NCBI GenBank assembly: GCA_007695245.1
Contig: REEE01000221.1
Span: 1 to 49,603, forward strand
Source of the DNA: Candidatus Competibacteraceae bacterium
GTDB taxonomy: Bacteria > Pseudomonadota > Gammaproteobacteria > Competibacterales > Competibacteraceae
Length of the DNA: 49,603 nucleotides
Direction of reading: 5' to 3'
Shown here in pieces: positions 35,105 through 43,917 of the stretch. Below the pieces are notes generated by a model. The model was not told the origin of the DNA and did not search any database. It worked only from the letters and a program-made list of their open reading frames with translations. The translations under genes and the position numbers were made by a program. Positions within the stretch are counted from its first letter, which is position 1. Each line of letters begins with the position of its first letter.

Positions 35105-37234
35105 GTGAACGACTCTTCCGCGCCCGCCGCGAACGCCACTCCCGTACCCAAGCCCGTCCGCCAGCGCCGATCGCAGTGGTTGTTACTGGAATTCCTGGGC
35201 TCCATGTACCTGGCTATCACGCTGCTGGTCGTGGTGGCGATCGCGTCGGTCATCGGTACGGTGCTGCAACAAAATCAGCCCTATGCCGACTACGTGCTCA
35301 AGCTCGGGCCATTTTGGTTCGAAGTGTTCCGCGGGTTGGGCCTGTACGACATCTACGGCGCCGCCTGGTTCATCGGCATTCTGGCGTTTCTGATTCTGTC
35401 CACCAGCGTTTGCCTGTATCGCCAGACGCCGCACCTTCTGCGGGAGATGAACCGGTTTCGCACCCAGGTCCAATTGCATTCGCTGCGCGGGTTTCACCAG
35501 CGCGCCGAATGGCGGCTACCGGAGCGCGATCCCGGCGCGGCGCAAGCGGAAGTGACCGGGGTTCTGCGCGCCTGGCGTTACCGCTGGCGGGTCGAGGACC
35601 GGGACGATCATCGCATCGTAGCGGCGACGAAGGGCCGGTTCAGCCGACTGGGCTATCTATTTACCCATGCCGCGGTGGTGGTGATTGGGATCGGCGGTTT
35701 GCTGGATGGCAATCTGTGGCTGAAACTTAAGGAGTGGCGCGGCGAGATCGTGGTCGAGACCCGCGATCTGATGGCGCGCGACATCCCGCCGATCAGTCGG
35801 CTGGCACCGGGCGCGGTGCCGGCGTTTCGCGGCAACGTGATGTTGCCCGAGGGCAGCGCCGCCAATTTCGTGTTCCTGCGAATGCGCGACGGTTTTCTGT
35901 TGCAGGAACTGCCGTTCGCCATCGAGCTGCTGAATTTCCAGGTCGAATACCACACCACCGGCCAGCCCAAGTCCTTTCTCAGTCAAGTGCGGATTCACGA
36001 TCAAAAACACTTGGGCGACCAGCCGCTGGAGGCGGAAATCCGGGTCAACCACCCCTTGACCTATCGCGGCTATACCCTCTACCAATCCGATTTCGGCGAC
36101 GGCGGGTCCAATCTGGAACTGCGCGTCTGGCCGCTGACCCTCCCGCAAGCGGAACCGGTCGCCATTCAGGGCGCGGTGGGTGAGACGCTCAGCATTTCGG
36201 GACCGTCCGGCCCCCTGCGTCTGGAGTTGGACGATTTCCGCCTGTACAACCTGCTGCCGGAGCTCGACAGCCGGCCCGGCGATCGTAAGTTCCGCAGTTT
36301 TGGCCCCAGCTTCAGTTTCAAGCTGCGCGACGTGGCCGGCGAAGCGCGGGAATATTTCAATTACATGGCCCCGGTGCAGATGGAAAACCGCTGGTTTTAC
36401 ATCAGCGGGATGCGTGACCGGCCGAGCGCCGCGTTCCGCTACCTGCACATCCCGATGGACTCGAATTACAGCCTCGAACGATTTTTGCGGTTCAACGCCC
36501 GGTTGCGCGACACGGTCGGTTTGCGCGAGTTGTTGGCGCGATCCGCGCCACTGGCTGACAATGCGGATCTGCAGCGCGATCTCGATCAGGTCCGCTTGAA
36601 TCTGGTCGAACTGTTCGTGCGGGGCGGTTTCACGGCGGTGATCGAGCGATCCAGGGCGGTGGTGCCGGCCGAACGCCTTCAGGATGCGACCACGCTGTAT
36701 CTGAATCTCCTGCGCGATACGCTGGCGGAGGTGTTTATCGAGGTGTTGCGCGAGGAGGGCGTCGACCTGAATGAGGGTGTGGGCGAGCGGGAGGAGGCCT
36801 TTTTTAACGATGCCGTATCGGCGCTGACGGTTCTGCCGGAACACGGTTCGCCCTTTTTTCTGCAACTGACCGGATTCCAGCAGGTGGAGGCCTCCGGCTT
36901 GCAAGTGACCCGCAGCGCGGTCACCCGCATCGTGTATGCCGGTTTTGCCCTGCTGGTCATCGGCATCTTCATCATGTTCTATACTTCGCACCGGCGCTTG
37001 TGGGCTTGGCTAGCGGTCGAGGAGGGTGGCACCCGACTGGTGGTGGCCGGCGCCAGCAACCGCCGGACGGCGGAATTCGCCGGCGAGTTCGCCGCAATAC
37101 AAGGAGCGCTGGCGCGGCGGCTGGGAGCGCCGGAAGCGATCGGTCCTGCCGCTGCGACCGCCTCGCCGACGGTCCCTCCGGAGGCGGCGGCGGACAACCG
37201 GTCCGGCGATCGCGCTCCGGAGTTCGAACGATGA
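35105..37234 (+). CDS. resB: ResB/Ccs1, cytochrome c biogenesis (System II) subunit
   Basis: Large membrane protein (about 709 residues) that with CcsA moves haem out and attaches it to apocytochrome c. Transmembrane helices near residues 35-60, 90-112, 180-200 and at about 610-630, with a long periplasmic domain between the last two. LEFLGSMYLAITLLVVVAIASVIGT in parts and GPFWFEVFRGLGLYDIYGAAWF are ResB-typical. The frame is open upstream through the terminator, so I use the GTG at 35105 (MNDSSAP); an ATG at 34985 lies within the terminator. No clear Shine-Dalgarno. The tail after the last helix is Ala/Pro-rich. Confidence 0.9.
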   Translation: MNDSSAPAANATPVPKPVRQRRSQWLLLEFLGSMYLAITLLVVVAIASVIGTVLQQNQPYADYVLKLGPFWFEVFRGLGLYDIYGAAWFIGILAFLILSTSVCLYRQTPHLLREMNRFRTQVQLHSLRGFHQRAEWRLPERDPGAAQAEVTGVLRAWRYRWRVEDRDDHRIVAATKGRFSRLGYLFTHAAVVVIGIGGLLDGNLWLKLKEWRGEIVVETRDLMARDIPPISRLAPGAVPAFRGNVMLPEGSAANFVFLRMRDGFLLQELPFAIELLNFQVEYHTTGQPKSFLSQVRIHDQKHLGDQPLEAEIRVNHPLTYRGYTLYQSDFGDGGSNLELRVWPLTLPQAEPVAIQGAVGETLSISGPSGPLRLELDDFRLYNLLPELDSRPGDRKFRSFGPSFSFKLRDVAGEAREYFNYMAPVQMENRWFYISGMRDRPSAAFRYLHIPMDSNYSLERFLRFNARLRDTVGLRELLARSAPLADNADLQRDLDQVRLNLVELFVRGGFTAVIERSRAVVPAERLQDATTLYLNLLRDTLAEVFIEVLREEGVDLNEGVGEREEAFFNDAVSALTVLPEHGSPFFLQLTGFQQVEASGLQVTRSAVTRIVYAGFALLVIGIFIMFYTSHRRLWAWLAVEEGGTRLVVAGASNRRTAEFAGEFAAIQGALARRLGAPEAIGPAAATASPTVPPEAAADNRSGDRAPEFER

Positions 37235-37262
37235 TTGGATTTCTGGAAAAATTCCACCATGG

Positions 37263-37295
37263 GCGGGAGCGGGTTTTGGACCCGCTCCCGCTTTT
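37263..37295 (+). terminator. Terminator-like hairpin between resB and ccsA
   Basis: GCGGGAGCGGGT (37263-37274), loop TTTGG, ACCCGCTCCCGC (37280-37291), then TTTT. A 12-bp perfect stem. It would reduce read-through from resB into ccsA and could set subunit ratio. Confidence 0.75.
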
Positions 37296-37316
37296 CAGAC
37301 AGAAGGCGAATGAACG

Positions 37317-38498
37317 ATGTCGGTAACGCGCGAAGCGATGCTTGAACACTGGGAGCATCCCTCCCTGTGGCAGCGATTGACGGCCCGGGATCTAATCTGG
37401 GCATTGGCGGTCCTCGTGGGTTCGGTCGGGGTCTGGTGGGTCTATCGCGACCTCATGGATGGCTACGAAATCGCCATTCAGATCGGTTCCACGCTGGGGC
37501 TGATCGTCTGGGGGTGGTATTGGCGGCCCGCGCAAGTGTTCGTGCTGGTGGTGGCGCTGTTGACCGTGACCGCGCTCTGGCGCTACGGGGCGGATTACGA
37601 ACTGCGCCACAGCGATTTCCTGCTCAAATACATTTTAGAGAGTCAGGCGGCGTTCATGTGGATGAGCGCCTTGTACGTGCTGGCGACCGCCACCTATTTC
37701 GTCGCGCTGTTCGGCCGTTCCGAATTCGTCGGTCAGACTGCGACCGCGCTGACCTGGAGCGCCACGGCGATGGGCCTGACCGGACTGTTCGTGCGCTGGC
37801 GCGAGTCCTATTATCTGCTGGGTGCCGACGTCGGCTATATTCCGGTCAGCAATCTGTATGAAGTGTTCATTCTGTTCGCGGTGATCACCGCGCTGTTGTA
37901 TCTGTTCTACGAGGACCGCCACCGCACGCGCGCCATGGGCGGCTTCGCCCTGCTGATCATCAGCGCCGCCGTCGCTTTCCTGCTGTGGTATACCTTCGAA
38001 CGCGAGGCCCACCATATCCAGCCGCTGATTCCGGCGCTGCAAAGCTACTGGATGAAGATTCATGTGCCGGCCAATTTCATCGCCTATGGCGGCTTTGCCC
38101 TGGCGGCGATGCTGAGCGTGGCCTATCTGCTGCGTCTCGGAGCCGAGAAGCGCCGGCCGGAGGGTCTGCTGGCGCGGACCTTGCCGCCGCTGGACTTGTT
38201 GGATGACGTGATGTATCGGGCCATCGCCCTGGGCTTTGTGGCCTTCACCATCGCGACGATTCTCGGCGCGTTGTGGGCCGCCGAGGCGTGGGGAGGGTAC
38301 TGGTCCTGGGATCCCAAGGAAACCTGGGCGCTGATCGTCTGGCTGAACTACGCGGCCTGGTTGCACTTGCGGATGACTAAGGGTTGGCGCGGGGCGCCGA
38401 TGGCTTGGTGGGCGATCGTCGGGTTGTTTGTGACCTTGTTCGCCTTCCTGGGCGTCAACATGTTCCTGTCGGGCCTGCATTCCTACGGCTCGCTGTGA
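37317..38498 (+). CDS. ccsA: CcsA/CcsB, haem-handling subunit of System II cytochrome c synthase
   Basis: 393 residues with about eight transmembrane helices. It has the tryptophan-rich haem loop WGGYWSWDPKETW (WWD motif) near residues 320-335. Conserved histidines, likely haem ligands, lie in HVPANFIAYGG and at the C-terminal LHSYG. Partner of ResB. Its start is 22 nt after a strong hairpin; AAGGCGAATGAACGATG offers only a partial Shine-Dalgarno. Confidence 0.93.
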   Translation: MSVTREAMLEHWEHPSLWQRLTARDLIWALAVLVGSVGVWWVYRDLMDGYEIAIQIGSTLGLIVWGWYWRPAQVFVLVVALLTVTALWRYGADYELRHSDFLLKYILESQAAFMWMSALYVLATATYFVALFGRSEFVGQTATALTWSATAMGLTGLFVRWRESYYLLGADVGYIPVSNLYEVFILFAVITALLYLFYEDRHRTRAMGGFALLIISAAVAFLLWYTFEREAHHIQPLIPALQSYWMKIHVPANFIAYGGFALAAMLSVAYLLRLGAEKRRPEGLLARTLPPLDLLDDVMYRAIALGFVAFTIATILGALWAAEAWGGYWSWDPKETWALIVWLNYAAWLHLRMTKGWRGAPMAWWAIVGLFVTLFAFLGVNMFLSGLHSYGSL

Positions 38499-38548
38499 GC
38501 CGGATTGGCCGCGCCCCGTTTCTATCCCGCACTGGAGGAGTTTTGCTG

Positions 38549-39184
38549 ATGCCGACCCCGATCCGCTGTTTGTTGTTGGCGCTGCTGGCCTGCGCGTTGC
38601 CGCTGGCCGTGGCCCAGGCCGCCGACCCGGTTCCGCCGCCGTTTCAGGAAGGCCAGGATTACTTGCGGCTCGCGAATCCGGTCCCGACTTCGACGCCGGG
38701 CCAGCCCGAAGTGGTCGAGTTGTTTTCCTACACGTGCCCGCATTGCCGGAGCATGCAGCCGATGGTGCGGGAATGGTTGGCGCGCAAGCCGGAGGAGGTT
38801 GTGTTCGTGAAACTCGCGGTCGCTCTCGGGGCGAATTGGGAGCCCAGCGCCCGCGCCTATTACGCCGCCCAAGCTCTGGGCGTGTTGGAAACCACCCATC
38901 AGCCGCTGTTCGACGCCATCCATCGGGACCAGCGCTCGCTCAACAGCGAGGATGGACTGGCGCGGTTTTTCGCCGAGCACGACGTGGATCAGGAGGCGTT
39001 CCGCAAAGCCTACAACTCGTTTCAAACCGAGACGCAGCTGCGGCGCGCCAGACAATTGGCGCAGCGTTACGGCGTGCGCGGCGTGCCCACGGTGATCGTC
39101 AATGGCCGCTATCAAGTGCGCTCGCCCCGCGTCTTCGAGGTCGTGGATTTTCTGCTCGCCCGAGACGCCGAGCCGCAAAGCTGA
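38549..39184 (+). CDS. dsbA: DsbA-like periplasmic thiol-disulfide oxidoreductase
   Basis: 211 residues: signal peptide (about 1-25, LLALLACALPLAVAQA), thioredoxin fold with the active site CPHC (Cys63-Cys66) and cis-proline loop GVRGVPTVIV. DsbA introduces disulfides into exported proteins. Here, directly after resB-ccsA, it could also affect the redox state of apocytochrome CxxCH motifs. GGAGGAG lies upstream of the ATG at 38549. Longer in-frame openings upstream are a shadow of ccsA. Confidence 0.9.
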   Translation: MPTPIRCLLLALLACALPLAVAQAADPVPPPFQEGQDYLRLANPVPTSTPGQPEVVELFSYTCPHCRSMQPMVREWLARKPEEVVFVKLAVALGANWEPSARAYYAAQALGVLETTHQPLFDAIHRDQRSLNSEDGLARFFAEHDVDQEAFRKAYNSFQTETQLRRARQLAQRYGVRGVPTVIVNGRYQVRSPRVFEVVDFLLARDAEPQS

Positions 39185-39204
39185 GGACGAACGGACCCTT
39201 GCAC

Positions 39205-40050
39205 ATGGACCGCGACCCGCGTCGGTTACGGCTGCTCAGTTACAACATTCAGAGCGGGCTGACCACCCGCAAGTACTCCCAGTATTTCACCCGCAGTTGG
39301 AAGCATCTGGTGCCGGTGCCGTCGCGGATGAGCAATCTCGACGGCATCGCCCGGGTGTTGGCGGATTACGACCTCGTGGGCCTTCAGGAAGTGGACGCCG
39401 GCAGCCTGCGCAGCGGTTTCGTCAACCAGGTCCGCTACCTGGCCAATTACGCCGGGTTCGAGCATGTGTTCGATCAGTCCAACCGCAAGATCGGCATGAT
39501 TTCGCAGCACGGCAATGCGGTGCTGAGCCGGCTCCGGCCGAGCGCCATCACCGAGCACAAATTGCCGGGGCTGATTCCGGGGCGGGGCGTGCTGGAGGTT
39601 CGCTTCGGGGACGGGCCGGACGCGCTGCATGTATTGATCGTCCACATGGCGCTGGGCCGACGGGGTCGGTTGCAGCAGATCGGCTTCCTGGCCGAACGAA
39701 TGCGCGGTTACCGTCACATCATTCTGATGGGCGACTTCAACTGCGGCTCGGACAGTCCGGAATTGGCGGTATTGCTGGAGGTGGTGGGCCTGCGCGAACC
39801 CGCGTCGGGTCTGTATACCTTTCCCAGTTGGCGGCCGGACCGGCAACTCGACTATATTCTGGTGTCTCGATCCATCGAGGTCGAGCGGGTGAAAGTGCTA
39901 AGTTGTACGTTTTCCGATCACTTGCCGATCGTGATGCAGGTGCGGTTACCAGAAGCGGTGCCCTTGCCGTGGGAGACCTTGTGGTCGGCACCATCGCCGG
40001 CGCTGGATGTGATGGAGTTGCTGCCAGCCGATCCACCGCCGACGCTGTAG
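39205..40050 (+). CDS. Endonuclease/exonuclease/phosphatase-fold protein
   Basis: 281 residues of the metal-dependent EEP superfamily. Landmarks: LLSYNIQSG (Asn), LVGLQEVD (Glu metal ligand), LIVHMALG (His), LMGDFNCG (Asp/Asn) and FSDHLPIVM (Asp/His pair). All catalytic positions seem present, so an active hydrolase is expected; substrate may be DNA, a phospholipid or a sugar-phosphate. No signal peptide. The start at ATG 39205 fits the domain; the upstream frame is a dsbA shadow. Family members of similar length occur beside dsbA-like genes in beta- and gammaproteobacteria (inference). Confidence 0.82.
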   Translation: MDRDPRRLRLLSYNIQSGLTTRKYSQYFTRSWKHLVPVPSRMSNLDGIARVLADYDLVGLQEVDAGSLRSGFVNQVRYLANYAGFEHVFDQSNRKIGMISQHGNAVLSRLRPSAITEHKLPGLIPGRGVLEVRFGDGPDALHVLIVHMALGRRGRLQQIGFLAERMRGYRHIILMGDFNCGSDSPELAVLLEVVGLREPASGLYTFPSWRPDRQLDYILVSRSIEVERVKVLSCTFSDHLPIVMQVRLPEAVPLPWETLWSAPSPALDVMELLPADPPPTL

Positions 40051-40131
40051 CGGCGCGCACCAAGCGCGGGATCGCGCCTGACGCCGCGAACGGTGGCCAG
40101 CGATGAGGTTTTTCTGGAGGGTGAGGACGGC

Positions 40132-41022
40132 ATGACGGATCTTTGGAGCGCTTTGGAACGGCGGATCGGCGCGGTGACCGACCGACCGTTCGCCATCCGC
40201 CGGCGTCAGAGGCTCGGCGGTGGTTGTATCAATCAAGCCTGGCGCGTCGGTGGCGACGACCGAGAGTTTTTCGTCAAGACCCATGCCGCCGCCGGCTTGG
40301 CGATGTTTGAGGCGGAAGCGGCGGGATTGGCGGAACTGGCGGCGACCCGAACCGTACGGGTTCCCCGGCCGATCTGCCATGGCACCGCCGCCGGGCAGGC
40401 GTGGCTGGTGTTGGAATACCTGCCGCTGGGCGGGAGTGGGGCGCGGGCCATGGAGGCTCTGGGTCGCCAACTGGCGGCCTTGCACGCCCGGCCGCAACCG
40501 TATTTTGGCTGGCATCGGGACAATACGCTCGGTTCCACGCCTCAAGTCAATGACCGTTGCGACGACTGGATCGAATTCTGGGGCGAGCGGCGCTTGGGTT
40601 TTCAACTACAATTAGCGGCCCGCAACGGCTATACAGGTGCTTTGCAACGTCAGGGTGAAGCATTGCGTGCGAAGCTGGACGCGTTGTTCGCGACCCATCG
40701 GCCGACTCCGGCGCTGCTGCACGGCGATCTCTGGGGCGGCAACGCCAGCAGCACGGTGGACGGCGAGCCGGTGATCTTCGATCCCGCGGTTTACTACGGC
40801 GACCGTGAGGCGGACCTGGCGATGACCGAGCTGTTCGGTGGTTTTCCGGAGCACTTTTACGCCGCCTATCGCGAGGTTCTGCCGCTGGATGACGGCTATT
40901 CACAACGGCGAACGCTGTACAACCTGTATCAGGTGCTCAATCATCTTAATTTATTCGGCGGTGGTTATCGCGCTCAAGCCGAGCGGATGATCGCCCAGTT
41001 GTTGGCGGAATTGAAAGGCTAA
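40132..41022 (+). CDS. Fructosamine kinase family protein
   Basis: 296 residues of the FN3K/YniA fold, related to aminoglycoside phosphotransferases. Landmarks: FVKTH (ATP lysine), LVLEYLPLG (hinge), LHARPQPYFGWHRDNTLG in pieces, catalytic HGDLWGGN, and the metal-binding FDPAVYYGDREADLAM. Members phosphorylate ketoamines on glycated proteins, leading to deglycation; bacterial substrates also include ribulosamines. GGAGG stands upstream of the ATG at 40132; a start at 40093 would add 13 residues without homology. Confidence 0.9.
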   Translation: MTDLWSALERRIGAVTDRPFAIRRRQRLGGGCINQAWRVGGDDREFFVKTHAAAGLAMFEAEAAGLAELAATRTVRVPRPICHGTAAGQAWLVLEYLPLGGSGARAMEALGRQLAALHARPQPYFGWHRDNTLGSTPQVNDRCDDWIEFWGERRLGFQLQLAARNGYTGALQRQGEALRAKLDALFATHRPTPALLHGDLWGGNASSTVDGEPVIFDPAVYYGDREADLAMTELFGGFPEHFYAAYREVLPLDDGYSQRRTLYNLYQVLNHLNLFGGGYRAQAERMIAQLLAELKG

Positions 41023-41064
41023 GACGAATGACGGTTGGGACAACTTCAAAGAATACTGACGCTC

Positions 41065-41973
41065 ATGGATCCTCATAAACCCACACACCTGAAGCAACTG
41101 GAAGCCGAAAGCATCCATATCATCCGCGAGGTTGCGGCCGAGTTCGAAAAACCGGTCATGCTGTACTCGATCGGCAAGGATTCCGCAGTGATGCTGCAGC
41201 TGGCGCTCAAGGCTTTCTATCCCGGCAAGCCGCCGTTTCCGCTACTACACGTCGATACGACCTGGAAGTTTCGGGAGATGATCCGGTTTCGCGATCAGCA
41301 GGCGCGACATCTGGGGTTGGAATTGCTGGTCCACACCAACGAGGAGGGCCGGGCGCAGGGCATCAATCCGTTTACCCACGGTTCGCGGGTCCACACCGAC
41401 GTGATGAAGACCCAGGCCCTAAAACAGGCGCTGGAACTGCACGGCTTCGATGCGGCTTTCGGTGGCGCTCGCCGCGATGAGGAACGCTCCCGGGCCAAGG
41501 AGCGGATTTATTCATTCCGTGATCGCCATCACCGCTGGGACCCCAAGAACCAGCGCCCCGAACTGTGGAATCTGTATAACGGTCGGGTTCATAAAGGCGA
41601 GAGCATCCGGGTATTTCCACTGTCCAACTGGACCGAACTGGATATCTGGCAGTACATCCATCTGGAAAGCATTCCCATCGTGCCGTTATACCTGGCCGCC
41701 GAGCGGCCGGTCGTCGAGCGCGACGGCACCCTGATCATGGTCGACGACGAACGGATGCCGCTGGCGCCGGGCGAAACGCCGCGCATGGAATGGGTCCGGT
41801 TCCGCACCCTGGGCTGTTACCCGCTGACCGGCGCGATTCGCTCCCATGCCACGACCCTTCCCGAAATCATTCAGGAAATGTTGTTGGCCCGCCACTCGGA
41901 ACGCCAGGGCCGGTTGATCGACCACGACGCCGCCGGTTCCATGGAAGAAAAGAAACGCCAAGGGTATTTTTAA
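41065..41973 (+). CDS. cysD: CysD, sulfate adenylyltransferase small subunit
   Basis: ATP-sulfurylase catalytic subunit of the PAPS-reductase fold (302 residues). Landmarks: the PP-loop [34 protein letters not shown] and [13 protein letters not shown]-like ([13 protein letters not shown]). Makes adenosine 5'-phosphosulfate from ATP and sulfate, driven by GTP hydrolysis in CysN. It is 3 nt upstream of cysNC. The ATG at 41065 matches the family N terminus ([18 protein letters not shown]). Confidence 0.95.
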   Translation: MDPHKPTHLKQLEAESIHIIREVAAEFEKPVMLYSIGKDSAVMLQLALKAFYPGKPPFPLLHVDTTWKFREMIRFRDQQARHLGLELLVHTNEEGRAQGINPFTHGSRVHTDVMKTQALKQALELHGFDAAFGGARRDEERSRAKERIYSFRDRHHRWDPKNQRPELWNLYNGRVHKGESIRVFPLSNWTELDIWQYIHLESIPIVPLYLAAERPVVERDGTLIMVDDERMPLAPGETPRMEWVRFRTLGCYPLTGAIRSHATTLPEIIQEMLLARHSERQGRLIDHDAAGSMEEKKRQGYF

Positions 41974-41976
41974 ATC

Positions 41977-43899
41977 ATGTCCCACGCCTCCCCACTGATC
42001 GAATCCGACATCCGGGCTTACCTGGAAATCCACGAACGCAAGGACCTGTTGCGCTTCATCACCTGCGGCAGCGTCGATGACGGCAAGAGCACGCTGATCG
42101 GACGGTTGCTGTACGACACTCAGTTAATTTTTGAGGACCATCTGGCCGCCGTGCGCCGCGACACCACCAAGTACGGCACCACCGGCGAGGAACTGGATCT
42201 GGCGCTGCTGGTGGACGGCTTGCAGGCCGAGCGCGAGCAGGGCATCACCATCGATGTCGCCTACCGGTACTTCTCGACCGAGAAGCGCAAGTTCATCATC
42301 GCCGACACCCCTGGCCACGAACAGTACACCCGTAACATGGCCACCGGTGCCTCGAACGCCCAACTGGCCATCCTGCTGGTGGACGCCCGCAAGGGCATAC
42401 AGGTCCAAACCCGTCGCCACAGCTTCATCGTGTCGCTGCTGGGCATCCAGCACTTGGTCCTGGCGATCAACAAGATGGATCTGGTCGAGTTCGATGTGGC
42501 GGTGTTCGAACGGATCCGCGAGGAGTATCTGGAGTTCGTGGCCCAGTTGGGGGTGCGGGACGTGCGCTGTATCCCGGTGTCGGCGCTGCGCGGCGATAAT
42601 GTCGCGCAACCATCCACCGCTATGCCCTGGTATGACGGACCGACGCTGCTCCAGTTGTTGGAGGAGATCGAGGTCGCGGCCAACCGCAACCTACGTGATT
42701 TCCGCTTCCCGGTGCAATACGTCAACCGCCCCAGCCCGGATTTTCGCGGCTTTTGCGGCACCATCGCCGCCGGGGTCGTGCGGCCGGGCGACGCCGTGGT
42801 GGCGTTGCCTTCGGGGCGGCGCAGCCAGGTCGCGACCATCGTCACCGCCGACGGCAAGCCGGATGAAGCGTTCGCCGGGCAGGCGGTGACCTTGACCCTG
42901 CGCGACGAAATCGATGTCAGTCGCGGCGACTTGCTGGTCCATCCAGACCAGTTGCCGGCGGTGGCGGATACCTTCGACGCCAAGGTGGTGTGGATGGCCG
43001 ACACGCCGCTGTTGCCGGGTCGCCAATATGACCTGAAGCTGGGGACGCGCCTGCTGCCGGCGACCCCGACCGTGCTGCATCACCGTATCGACGTGAATAC
43101 CCTGGAACACCAGCGCGCCGAGGAACTGGGGTTGAACGAGATCGGCTATTGCCGGGTCGCCCTGAACCAGCCGATGCCGTTCGATCCCTACGAGGAATGT
43201 CCGGGAACCGGGGCTTTCATCTTCATCGACCGGCTGAGCAATATCACGGTCGGCGCCGGCCTGATCGTGCGGCCGGTGACCCAGCCGCTGATCGATAAGT
43301 CGCGGAACGTGGTCTGGCACGAGCACAAGGTCACCCGGGCGCAACGGGCCAACCAGAAAGCGCAGCGGCCGTGCGTGATCTGGCTGACCGGACTGTCCGG
43401 CTCGGGGAAATCCACCCTGGCTAATGCGCTCGAGCAGCGGCTGATCCAGCGCGGCTATCACAGCTATCTCCTGGACGGCGACAACGTCCGCCACGGTTTG
43501 AATCAGGATCTGGGTTTTTCCAAGGAGGAACGGGTCGAGAACATCCGCCGGATCGGCGAGGTGGCGGCGCTGTTCGCCGATGCCGGTCTGATCGTCATCA
43601 CCGCGTTTATTTCGCCGTTCCGCGCCGACCGGGCGCTGGTCCGGGCGCTGGTCCCGGAAGGCGAGTTTTTCGAGATCTATGTCCAGGCGTCGCTGGAGAC
43701 GTGCGAGCGCCGCGACCCCAAGGGTCTGTACGCCAAGGCGCGCGCCGGGGTGATTCAGGATTTCACCGGCATCGACTCGCCCTACGAGTCGCCGGAGCGG
43801 CCGGAACTGGTGCTCGATTCCGAGCGGGATTCGGTCGAGGTCAATGTGGAGCGCTTGCTGAATCACTTGGCCGAGCGACGGGTGTTGCGTGGGTCTTAA
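41977..43899 (+). CDS. cysNC: CysN-CysC fusion: sulfate adenylyltransferase GTPase plus APS kinase
   Basis: Bifunctional protein of 640 residues. The N-terminal CysN GTPase (about 1-430) has [18 protein letters not shown] and NKMD. The C-terminal APS kinase (about 445-640) has its own P-loop GLSGSGKST (472-480), [10 protein letters not shown] and the [10 protein letters not shown] loop. It couples APS formation to phosphorylation to PAPS, used in sulfation or reductive assimilation. Co-transcribed with cysD and followed closely by a permease. Confidence 0.95.
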   Translation: MSHASPLIESDIRAYLEIHERKDLLRFITCGSVDDGKSTLIGRLLYDTQLIFEDHLAAVRRDTTKYGTTGEELDLALLVDGLQAEREQGITIDVAYRYFSTEKRKFIIADTPGHEQYTRNMATGASNAQLAILLVDARKGIQVQTRRHSFIVSLLGIQHLVLAINKMDLVEFDVAVFERIREEYLEFVAQLGVRDVRCIPVSALRGDNVAQPSTAMPWYDGPTLLQLLEEIEVAANRNLRDFRFPVQYVNRPSPDFRGFCGTIAAGVVRPGDAVVALPSGRRSQVATIVTADGKPDEAFAGQAVTLTLRDEIDVSRGDLLVHPDQLPAVADTFDAKVVWMADTPLLPGRQYDLKLGTRLLPATPTVLHHRIDVNTLEHQRAEELGLNEIGYCRVALNQPMPFDPYEECPGTGAFIFIDRLSNITVGAGLIVRPVTQPLIDKSRNVVWHEHKVTRAQRANQKAQRPCVIWLTGLSGSGKSTLANALEQRLIQRGYHSYLLDGDNVRHGLNQDLGFSKEERVENIRRIGEVAALFADAGLIVITAFISPFRADRALVRALVPEGEFFEIYVQASLETCERRDPKGLYAKARAGVIQDFTGIDSPYESPERPELVLDSERDSVEVNVERLLNHLAERRVLRGS

Positions 43900-43917
43900 G
43901 TAGCGGGGCGGGCGCGC

